The notes under the pieces are model-generated. The model searched no databases and had not been told where the DNA came from. It saw nothing but the letters and a program-made list of their open reading frames with translations. The translations under genes were made by a program, and so were the position numbers. Of a stretch of DNA of 64,000 bases, positions 9,945-17,241 are shown piece by piece (the stretch's first letter is position 1; each line of letters begins with the position of its first letter). The stretch is taken from assembly GCF_000263195.1 (NCBI RefSeq), contig NC_018748.1, positions 1,054,001-1,118,000 of the forward strand. The letters run 5' to 3'. The stretch is from Emticicia oligotrophica DSM 17448 (GTDB taxonomy: Bacteria > Bacteroidota > Bacteroidia > Cytophagales > Spirosomataceae).

Positions 9945-10943
9945 ATGCCTCTTCAACCCACCGAAATAAAACAAATTTTTCAGCAAATAAAACACCTCAA
10001 AGTGGGTGTAATTGGCGATTTTGCCGTTGATTATTATTACGAAATCAATAAACAAACTGAGGAGGTTTCGATTGAAACTGGCAAAGAAGTTCACTGGGGA
10101 AAAAAACCTAAAACATCACTCGGTGCGGCGGGGAATGTCGTACAAAATTTAGCTGCTTTGGGCATTAATGATATCCAAGTTTTTGGTTGTGTGGGCAATG
10201 ATGTTTACGGGCGTGAAATGCAATATCTTTTGCAAAAGATTAATGTTGATACCGCAAACCTTAAATGCCTTTCTGAAAATTGGGATACTTGCACCTATAC
10301 CAAACCCATGTCGGTCAATGGAGAAGAAAATCGACTAGATTTTGGTACACATAATGAGTTATCGGCTGAAGTTTTTGATGAAATACTACAAAATCTTGAC
10401 TTAGCACTTCCAAGTCTTAACATATTGATTATCAACCAACAATTTCCTAATCCATTACTTACCCCCCAACGAATTGAACAACTAAACACCCTATTTTCTA
10501 AACATAGCAACTGTCTTTATGTAGCAGATTTACGTAGTTTTGGGCTTTCCATTAAAAATGTAATTTTAAAGGTAAATACCGAAGAATTAGCTCGTTTAGT
10601 AAGCATTGAAAATTTAGAAGAAGCAAATGAACTAGCTTGCATCGAACAAGGAAAAGCACTTTTAGCAAGTATCGGTGGCTCACTTTTGGTTACAAGGGGC
10701 GAATACGGAATTACCTATATTTCGGCGAATGAAACCCAAACTATTGAAGCATTAAAACTAAATACTGAACTTGATACTGTGGGAGCTGGCGATACCGTTG
10801 TGGCTTCATTTTCAGCGAGTCGAGGAACAGGTACAAGCATTACAAATTCACTCGAAATTGCTAATTTAGCAGCAGCTGTTACGGTACAGAAATTGCACCA
10901 AACAGGCACAGCAACTTTAGAAGAAATTTTAAATTTAATGTAA
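9945..10943 (+). CDS. PfkB family carbohydrate kinase (RfaE1-like)
   Basis: This 332-aa protein has the ribokinase fold: an N-terminal 'VGVIGDFAVDYYYE' strand, the glycine-rich 'SLGAAGNVVQNLAALG' substrate region, and the PfkB signature DTVGAGDT near residues 278-285 with the catalytic Asp. The N-terminal half resembles the heptose-7-phosphate kinase RfaE1/HldE, but there is no nucleotidyltransferase domain and no heptose gene nearby. It most likely phosphorylates a sugar released by neighbouring enzymes, at a hydroxyl I cannot determine. It has no signal peptide, so it is cytoplasmic, and lies 48 bp after the DUF2264 gene. Confidence 0.88.
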   Translation: MPLQPTEIKQIFQQIKHLKVGVIGDFAVDYYYEINKQTEEVSIETGKEVHWGKKPKTSLGAAGNVVQNLAALGINDIQVFGCVGNDVYGREMQYLLQKINVDTANLKCLSENWDTCTYTKPMSVNGEENRLDFGTHNELSAEVFDEILQNLDLALPSLNILIINQQFPNPLLTPQRIEQLNTLFSKHSNCLYVADLRSFGLSIKNVILKVNTEELARLVSIENLEEANELACIEQGKALLASIGGSLLVTRGEYGITYISANETQTIEALKLNTELDTVGAGDTVVASFSASRGTGTSITNSLEIANLAAAVTVQKLHQTGTATLEEILNLM

Positions 10944-11014
10944 AATGAATCGCTGTTCAACGCAATAGATAATGTTTACTTGAAAATAACGGAATTATAA
11001 AGATACCTTCGCAA

Positions 11015-11125
11015 TAAAAAAAGATGGCTCGCAGATGACGTTAGTTTTCGCTAACAATGTAGTAACATCTTTGAAATTTTGCGTCAATAAATCTGTGCTA
11101 TCTGCGGTTTAAGAATTTTTTATTA
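11015..11125. repeat. Degenerate dispersed palindromic repeat
   Basis: In the 281-bp gap 10944-11224 the words CGCAGAT (about 11032) and ATCTGCG (about 11099) face each other. They are surrounded by text resembling the 'cagat...atctgtg' dispersed repeats common in Bacteroidota genomes. No coding potential is seen. Confidence 0.4.
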
Positions 11126-11224
11126 CATCTTTATATTTCAAAAAACTATTGACATTATAATGAGCATTTTGCATTATCAACTATACATTAATATTATTCA
11201 ACCTCTTCAAATAAACTATTAAAA

Positions 11225-12493
11225 ATGAATCCTATTCAAGCCCGAGAACTTCGAGATGAGATTGAAAATTATCTCAACAACAGCCTTTTACCTTTCTGGA
11301 TTACCCGAACAGTTGATAATCAATATGGAGGTTTTCTTACCCATTTCGACCAATATGGCAATGATTCTGGAGAAGACGAGAAATCGCTCATTGCTCAATC
11401 TCGTTCGGTTTTTACTTACTCATCAGCCCACCGTGCTGGCTATGGGGGCGGTAAATTAGCAGAAATGGCTCGTCATGGCGTAGATTTCATGCTTAATAAA
11501 ATGTGGGACGAAGAATACGGTGGATTCTATTGGATGATGAATCGTAAAGGTGAAGTAGTAATTGATGAGAAAATCGTTTACGGTCATAGCTTTGCTATTT
11601 ACAGTTTAAGCGAATATACCCTTGCTACAGGTGACCCACGTGGACGTGAATACGCCGAAAAAGTTTTTGATTTATTACAAAAACACGTAGTAGATACCAA
11701 TTATGGTGGTTATTGGGAAATGTTCCATCGAAATTGGGATTTGAAAGGCCCCGGTGCCGCAGGTGGTGACCGTAAAACCCTAGATGCTCACATGCACTTA
11801 ATGGAAGCTTTCACCACTTTGTATGAATGTACTGGGCAGCAGGTACATCGCCGTAAACTTTTAGAGATTATTGAGATTCTGACTAAAAAAATCATGCACC
11901 CAAAATATGGCACGGGTATTCCACAATTTTGGGCCGATTGGTCGGTGGCTCCACAAATCAAATTTGATATTGTTTGGGGTTGGGATAGATTTACGGAAGA
12001 TGGACAAAAAGCTGCTGCCGAAGATAACACCAGTTATGGCCACAATTCAGAATTTGCGTGGTTATTAATGCATGCTCTTGATATTCTGAAATTACCGTAC
12101 GACCTCCACCACGAGCAGATTCAAAAATCATTTAGCCACTCAGTAGATTATGGCATCGACTGGGAATTTGGTGGAGTTTATGTAGAAGGTTCGCACGCAG
12201 GTGAAGTTTATGACCGAGAAAAAGAATTTTGGCAACAAGCCGAAATGCTCATTGGTATGCTCGATGCTTATCGCTACTTAAAAGATGAAAAATACTGGAA
12301 TGCCTATGTGAATGTTCATCGATTCGTTTTTGATAAAATGATTAACCATTCATTAGGCGAATGGTGGCCACTCATGACCCGCCAAGGCGAGCCAATATGG
12401 AAACACATGAGCCATTCATGGAAAATCAATTACCACGATGTACGCTCAATGATTCAGTCGGTCGTGAGATTGAATAAGCTTTTAGAAGCTTAA
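11225..12493 (+). CDS. AGE family epimerase/isomerase (cellobiose 2-epimerase-like)
   Basis: The 422-aa protein is an (alpha/alpha)6 barrel of the N-acylglucosamine 2-epimerase superfamily. Diagnostic stretches are 'NQYGGFLTHFDQYGN', 'YGHSFAIYSLSEY', 'DAHMHLMEAFTTLYE' and 'YGHNSEFAWLLMHA', supplying the paired catalytic His residues and the aromatic pocket. The length fits cellobiose/mannobiose 2-epimerases, which convert a reducing-end glucose to mannose, better than renin-binding-type GlcNAc epimerases. No signal peptide is present, so it acts in the cytoplasm. It is followed by another epimerase-type TIM barrel and an acid-sugar dehydratase. Confidence 0.9.
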   Translation: MNPIQARELRDEIENYLNNSLLPFWITRTVDNQYGGFLTHFDQYGNDSGEDEKSLIAQSRSVFTYSSAHRAGYGGGKLAEMARHGVDFMLNKMWDEEYGGFYWMMNRKGEVVIDEKIVYGHSFAIYSLSEYTLATGDPRGREYAEKVFDLLQKHVVDTNYGGYWEMFHRNWDLKGPGAAGGDRKTLDAHMHLMEAFTTLYECTGQQVHRRKLLEIIEILTKKIMHPKYGTGIPQFWADWSVAPQIKFDIVWGWDRFTEDGQKAAAEDNTSYGHNSEFAWLLMHALDILKLPYDLHHEQIQKSFSHSVDYGIDWEFGGVYVEGSHAGEVYDREKEFWQQAEMLIGMLDAYRYLKDEKYWNAYVNVHRFVFDKMINHSLGEWWPLMTRQGEPIWKHMSHSWKINYHDVRSMIQSVVRLNKLLEA

Positions 12494-12556
12494 AGAATTA
12501 ATTGTTCTTTTGACAAATAATTTTCCAATAAAAATTCTGTAAATAAAAAAAATCAG

Positions 12557-12564
12557 TAGATTTG
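12557..12564 (+). promoter_or_regulatory. Candidate Bacteroidota -7 element
   Basis: TAGATTTG matches the TAnnTTTG promoter consensus known in this phylum and lies 55 bp before the isomerase start at 12620. No clear TTG -33 element is seen, so support is weak. Confidence 0.3.
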
Positions 12565-12619
12565 TTTGATTGTAAAAACACGACAATTCTACCAAAATAT
12601 TCAATCTAAAACCTTTACA

Positions 12620-13504
12620 ATGGAACTTTCAATTCATAATTGGATGAGGGCAGAGCCTATCGAAAAAACTATCCAACGTATTGCAGCTCTGGGCTATGAG
12701 AAAATCGAAATTCAAGGTTCTCCCGAACTCTATGATACTAAAAAAGTAGGCCAACTTCTTCGCGACCATGGTATGGGCTGCTGGGGTTCGGTAACACTCA
12801 TGCTCGAAGACCGCAACCTATTGGCTAAAGATACCGCCCAACGTGCCAAATCAGTACAATATGTAAAAGATGTAGTGAGAATGGTGAAAGAACTGGATGG
12901 TTCGATGGTATCGGTTGTACCTGCTACTGTAGGCAAAATCATTCCTGACGGACGCCCTGACGAAGAGTGGCAATGGGCCGTAGAGGGCATGCAGGAAATT
13001 TACGAATATGCCGAAAGTGTAGGCATTGTATTAGGTATCGAGCCAATCAATCGTTTTGAAACTTATTTTATCAACCGTGGCGACCAAGCCCTTGCATTAG
13101 CCGAAGCAACGGGGCCTAATTGTGGTGTTTGTTTAGATACTTTCCACATGAATATCGAAGAGGATAATACTTATGATGCCATTCGTCGTGCTAAAGGACG
13201 CTTAGTGGGCTTCCACGTAGCCGATAATAACCGAATGGCTCCGGGAATGGGTACTATCAACTGGACAAAAATTATCGAAACGCTTCGCGAAATTGGCTAT
13301 GATAAAGTGCTATCCGTAGAATTTTGCTCTCCGCTCGACCGTACCCCTGCGAATCCATATCCAAATTCCATTGATACGAATCCAGAGGGTTTAAGTCCAG
13401 AACAAAAGAAATTCTTAGAAGACCACGGTAGTTCGGCAGTAACCGAAGATTTTTACGCAATGCTAACACGTAAATCTATCGAGACGCTCCGACCATTAAT
13501 CTAA
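12620..13504 (+). CDS. Sugar phosphate isomerase/epimerase (xylose isomerase-like TIM barrel)
   Basis: The ATG at 12620 gives 294 aa beginning MELSIHNWMRAEPIEK; an 18-codon upstream extension lies across a promoter-like element and is not used. The TIM barrel shows the metal-binding pattern of D-tagatose/L-ribulose 3-epimerases: 'LGIEPINRFET' (Glu), 'VCLDTFHMNIEE' (Asp and His), 'GFHVADNNR' (His) and 'SVEFCSPLDR' (Glu). It should epimerise or isomerise a free ketose with a divalent metal. It sits between an AGE epimerase and an enolase-superfamily dehydratase, suggesting a shared sugar-acid pathway. Confidence 0.88.
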   Translation: MELSIHNWMRAEPIEKTIQRIAALGYEKIEIQGSPELYDTKKVGQLLRDHGMGCWGSVTLMLEDRNLLAKDTAQRAKSVQYVKDVVRMVKELDGSMVSVVPATVGKIIPDGRPDEEWQWAVEGMQEIYEYAESVGIVLGIEPINRFETYFINRGDQALALAEATGPNCGVCLDTFHMNIEEDNTYDAIRRAKGRLVGFHVADNNRMAPGMGTINWTKIIETLREIGYDKVLSVEFCSPLDRTPANPYPNSIDTNPEGLSPEQKKFLEDHGSSAVTEDFYAMLTRKSIETLRPLI

Positions 13505-13573
13505 AATAATTCAACACTTCTTGCGGAGTACCTCCGCTTTACACATTCAAAATCCTCAGATTGAGGCTCATTT

Positions 13574-14740
13574 ATGAAAATTACAAATGTAGAAGCGTTT
13601 TGGCTTCGTTGCCCAATACCGAAAGAAAAACAACACTTTTCTGATTATGGTCTCTTGACTGATTTCGATATGACACTCGTGGTCGTTACAACTGATTCTG
13701 GCTTACAAGGCTTTGGAGAAGCAAAAGCAGCCGTAGGTTCATCGGGTGTATGTGCATCAATCGTTAGTTGTGTAGAAAACGAAATAAAGCCTTTATTAGT
13801 AGGCAAAGATGCTCGCCATATTTCACGTATTTGGGAACACGTTTATAACGGAACCCGTGACCATTACGCCCTCTCTCGTGGTAGAAAATTTCCTATTCTT
13901 GGTCGTCGTGGACTTACCATTTCTGCACTTAGTGGCGTTGACACTGCTCTTTGGGACCTCAAAGGTAAAGCACTTGGTGTGCCAGTTGTTGAGCTTTTGG
14001 GTGGTGCTTGTAGAGATAAGATGCCCGCTTATGCCAGTGGTGGTTGGGCTAAAGCCGATAAAATTGGCGAACAATTAATGGGTTATGTATCAAAAGGATT
14101 CCAAGGAGTAAAAATGCGTGTAGGAATCATGGACGAAACCGTCAACGAAAGTGTAAAACGAGTTCGTGCGGCACGCGAAGCTTTAGGCGATAATATCAAA
14201 CTCATGACTGATGCCCACGGAACGTTTAGTGTACCCGAGGCGAAGCAGTTTTGTAGAGGTGTAGAAGATTGTAATCTTTATTGGTTTGAAGAGCCAATTA
14301 GCCCAGACAATCGCCATGGTACAGCCGAAGTAAGAGCATCAACAGGTATTCCGATTGCGGCAGGCGAGAGTGAATACACAGCCTTTGATGTACGTGATTT
14401 AATAGAAGTTCGTGCCTTAGATGTTGTTCAACCAGATTCGGCCATTATTGGTGGTATTACTGAGTCTATGAGAGTGGCTCAATTGGCTCATACTTACCAA
14501 CTCGAATTGGCTCCGCATTGTTGGGGTTCAGCATTTTCATTTATGGCAGGTGTAAATGTAGCTTTTGCCGCACCAGCAGCCACCATTATTGAATTTTCGT
14601 TGGGAGGAAACCCAATGATGTATGAGTTGGTAAACGAAAAAATAGAAGCGATTGATGGCATGATTGAAGTTCCGAAAGCCCCTGGTTTAGGCCTCACACC
14701 AAACTGGGATTTTGTCAAGGAATTCAAGCAGAAAATATAG
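13574..14740 (+). CDS. Mandelate racemase/muconate lactonizing enzyme family protein (acid-sugar dehydratase-like)
   Basis: This 388-aa enolase-superfamily protein has an N-terminal capping domain and a (beta/alpha)7 barrel. Expected features are 'GVKMRVG' at the second-strand base, metal ligands in 'LMTDAHG', 'WFEEP' and 'AAGESEY', and 'ELAPHCWGS', giving a His as in the mandelate racemase and gluconate/galactonate dehydratase groups. It probably dehydrates an aldonic or uronic acid to a 2-keto-3-deoxy acid. Lack of a signal peptide places it in the cytoplasm. The exact substrate cannot be read from the sequence. Confidence 0.9.
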   Translation: MKITNVEAFWLRCPIPKEKQHFSDYGLLTDFDMTLVVVTTDSGLQGFGEAKAAVGSSGVCASIVSCVENEIKPLLVGKDARHISRIWEHVYNGTRDHYALSRGRKFPILGRRGLTISALSGVDTALWDLKGKALGVPVVELLGGACRDKMPAYASGGWAKADKIGEQLMGYVSKGFQGVKMRVGIMDETVNESVKRVRAAREALGDNIKLMTDAHGTFSVPEAKQFCRGVEDCNLYWFEEPISPDNRHGTAEVRASTGIPIAAGESEYTAFDVRDLIEVRALDVVQPDSAIIGGITESMRVAQLAHTYQLELAPHCWGSAFSFMAGVNVAFAAPAATIIEFSLGGNPMMYELVNEKIEAIDGMIEVPKAPGLGLTPNWDFVKEFKQKI

Positions 14741-14759
14741 AATTGACCAGAACGAGCGT

Positions 14760-15431
14760 ATGCTTATCAAGAAGTACTTTTTATTACTCTATTTAATCAT
14801 GATATCTTTAGATATTTATGGTCAAATTAGTAAACATTACACATTAGTATGGATTTTTAAGGCGTTACATTTACCTTTTTTAGCCTATTATTTCTATACT
14901 TGTAGAAAATCGAAATTAGAAATTCTTGATAAGCTTATCTTATTATCTATCTTTATTGCTTTTGCTGGAAGTTGGATAGCCTATTTAATTATACATGATA
15001 ATTTAGCTTTCAATATCCTAACCGCTGTTACGATTATTGAGGGACAGATTAACCTTTTTATTTTATCAAAAATATCTAAAAGAGTAAACGTTTCTAGTAA
15101 AAATGATATTTGGAGTATAAGTCTTACGCTAATTATTGCCATCGGATTTATATATCTAACATTCCCTAAATTTGCCACACTCACACAAATTTTAGTACTC
15201 ATTGCCATGATTCAACTTAGTTTAATGTGTGTTTATGGATTTTTTCGAAAGGAAATTCACATACTTATTTCGGGAAGTATCGCAACGATTATCTTGTGTA
15301 ATATTTTATCAGTAGTAGGCATTTTTTTAGTTAAAATCACCTATGACTATCTTTGGATTATGGGTTTATTATACCTCTCAAAGTATATGTTCGTAGAAGG
15401 AATACTCAAAAGCAAAAAGCTAATTTATTAA
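14760..15431 (+). CDS. Multi-pass membrane protein, possibly YhhN/lysoplasmalogenase-like
   Basis: From the ATG at 14760 the product is 223 aa and almost entirely hydrophobic, with about seven or eight predicted membrane segments. The opening 'WIFKALHLPFLAYYFY' and the overall size recall YhhN/TMEM86-type proteins, but similarity by eye is weak. It begins 19 bp after the dehydratase stop. A role in the sugar pathway is not apparent and this may be a read-through neighbour. Confidence 0.65.
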   Translation: MLIKKYFLLLYLIMISLDIYGQISKHYTLVWIFKALHLPFLAYYFYTCRKSKLEILDKLILLSIFIAFAGSWIAYLIIHDNLAFNILTAVTIIEGQINLFILSKISKRVNVSSKNDIWSISLTLIIAIGFIYLTFPKFATLTQILVLIAMIQLSLMCVYGFFRKEIHILISGSIATIILCNILSVVGIFLVKITYDYLWIMGLLYLSKYMFVEGILKSKKLIY

Positions 15432-15466
15432 TACTATTCATCTATTCTTTTTTAATCTATATAACT

Positions 15467-15955
15467 ATGGCAAAGGCAATAGGCGTCAATCACGTAGCTC
15501 TAATTGTAAGCAACTTAGAAGCGGCTTGCGAGTTCTACGAACACGAGTTAGGTCTCGAACCAATCCCAGCATTTTTGTTCGACTACCCAACCGCTTTCTT
15601 TAAATTTAATGAAACCCAACAATTACATCTCACTGAATGGGACGATGTTTTTTCATTCCGCGGGCATATCTGCATCACGATTGATGACATTAATCCTGTT
15701 TTCTGGAGAATGAAAGAATTGGGTATCATTGATACTTCTCCTTGGGGTAAGGCACGTGTACTTCCGGGAGGAAATCTCCAAATGTTTGTTCGTGACCCTT
15801 CTGGTAACTTACTCGAACTTTCAAGCCCTCCGGGTTATGAATTAGACCCTAATATTTTAACCGATGAATTCTTTAAAGAAGGAATCTACGTTTCGGGTAG
15901 AAATGATTTTAGAGGCTATAAATCGAAAGATGCCACCTTATATCACAATAATTGA
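15467..15955 (+). CDS. VOC (glyoxalase/bleomycin resistance/dioxygenase) family protein
   Basis: The ATG at 15467 gives 162 aa starting MAKAIGVNHVALIVSNLEAA; a longer frame would overlap the membrane-protein gene and lacks homology. The paired beta-alpha-beta-beta-beta modules of the VOC fold are visible: 'NHVALIVSNLEAACEFYEHELGLEP' (broken by variable residues) and 'VFVRDPSGNLLELSSPPGYEL', with His and Glu positions for a metal. Family members catalyse isomerisation, lyase or oxygenation reactions or bind small molecules. Here it could process a keto-acid from the neighbouring dehydratase, but this is inference. Confidence 0.85.
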   Translation: MAKAIGVNHVALIVSNLEAACEFYEHELGLEPIPAFLFDYPTAFFKFNETQQLHLTEWDDVFSFRGHICITIDDINPVFWRMKELGIIDTSPWGKARVLPGGNLQMFVRDPSGNLLELSSPPGYELDPNILTDEFFKEGIYVSGRNDFRGYKSKDATLYHNN

Positions 15956-15968
15956 TTTTCAAAGCAGA

Positions 15969-16078
15969 TAAGTAAATGTGAAATTTAATAGTGGTATAGT
16001 TGAAAGCAATTCACTATCTCTTGAGAGTTAGTAAATTTTCAGTCATACATTCTGCATTTAAAATTTCATATTTACTTA
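15969..16078. repeat. Inverted repeat, MITE-like
   Basis: Arms of about 20 nt at 15969-15988 and 16058-16078 match with two or three differences and enclose roughly 69 nt. It fills the gap between the VOC and dehydrogenase genes. It could be a small non-autonomous palindromic element or a long terminator. Confidence 0.45.
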
Positions 16079-16097
16079 GCCCTGTTTTAATGATAAA

Positions 16098-17060
16098 ATG
16101 AAGAAAAATATCCTTTTATTAGAAACTGTGGCTGATGAAGCCTTTCAATTGCTGGTAGAAAGCACAAATATTGAAATCTTTACAGCCTACGGCGATAAAC
16201 CATTATCAGAAATTGTAACTAACACCCCTATTCACGCAGTAATTACTCGTGGAAAAGGTCAGGTTAATAAGGATTTGATGGAAGCATGCCCTCAGCTTGA
16301 AGTGGCAGCTCGTTGTGGTGTTGGACTCGATAATGTTGATGTAAAAGAAGCTAGTAATCGAAAAATAAAAGTGGTTAACGCTCCTGGTTCGAATGCATCA
16401 ACAGTTGCCGAACACACCATTTCTTTGATGCTCATGTTGCAGAGAAATCTATACAAAGCTATCAGTGAAGCAAAAGCAGGTAATTGGAATTGGCGAAATC
16501 AATTTGTTGGTGATGAAATTAGCGGAAAAACACTAGGCATCTTAGGTTTAGGTAATATTGGTCAAAAAGTAGCGAAAATAGCTGAGGCATTCGGAATGCG
16601 AGTCATCTACGCTAACCGAAGTATCTTGACCGTACCTTATGAACGCCTTTCTTTTGAAGAAGTCCTTCGTGAGTCAGATATTATCAGTCTTCATTTACCT
16701 TTAGTTCCAGAAACAAATCAACTTATCGATGCCAAAGCTTTTGAACACATGAAGCCAACCGCATTATTGATAAATACAGCACGTGGTGCGATTGTTGACC
16801 AATCTGCTTTACTCCAAGCACTTGATAATAAGCAGATTGCAGGATATGGAGCTGATATTCCGATGGCAACCCCTCCTAGTCCAAACGACCCACTCATTAC
16901 ACACCCTAATACATTGATTACACCACATGTAGGTAGCCTTACCGCTACTACTTATACCAATATGTGCGTGTCAACGGTAAAAAATGTATTAGAAATTTTG
17001 AATAATGGGAAACCTCAAATAGAAAGCATTTTCAATAGAAAAGAATTGGATATTGTCTGA
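16098..17060 (+). CDS. D-isomer-specific 2-hydroxyacid dehydrogenase
   Basis: The 320-aa protein has the NAD-binding Rossmann motif 'LGILGLGNIGQKVAKIAEA' (about residues 145-163), the 'LINTARGAIVDQ' signature, and 'PHVGSLTATTY' with the catalytic His. An N-terminal catalytic-domain segment contains 'ARCGVGLDNVDVKEA'. It reduces a 2-keto acid to a D-2-hydroxyacid or the reverse with NAD(P); phosphoglycerate dehydrogenase or hydroxypyruvate reductase are possible. A hydroxypyruvate-isomerase-like protein is encoded two genes later, making hydroxypyruvate or tartronate semialdehyde chemistry conceivable. Confidence 0.92.
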   Translation: MKKNILLLETVADEAFQLLVESTNIEIFTAYGDKPLSEIVTNTPIHAVITRGKGQVNKDLMEACPQLEVAARCGVGLDNVDVKEASNRKIKVVNAPGSNASTVAEHTISLMLMLQRNLYKAISEAKAGNWNWRNQFVGDEISGKTLGILGLGNIGQKVAKIAEAFGMRVIYANRSILTVPYERLSFEEVLRESDIISLHLPLVPETNQLIDAKAFEHMKPTALLINTARGAIVDQSALLQALDNKQIAGYGADIPMATPPSPNDPLITHPNTLITPHVGSLTATTYTNMCVSTVKNVLEILNNGKPQIESIFNRKELDIV

Positions 17061-17241
17061 TTTATATCTATTTTCACTCATATAATAAAAGGCAGATTTT
17101 AATTAGTATAATGTGATTATCTGCATTTTAATATAAACAAAATCGCACACATATTATTCTACCTATTATTTACATTTACAATCGGTGGTGAAGATTTCCA
17201 CCTAAAACATTCTTCATTCAACCCTATAAATATTCAAACCA

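Noticed and set aside
12566-12619. Extended start of the epimerase gene at 12566
   Set aside because: The extension overlaps a promoter-like element and the family-typical N-terminus begins at 12620.
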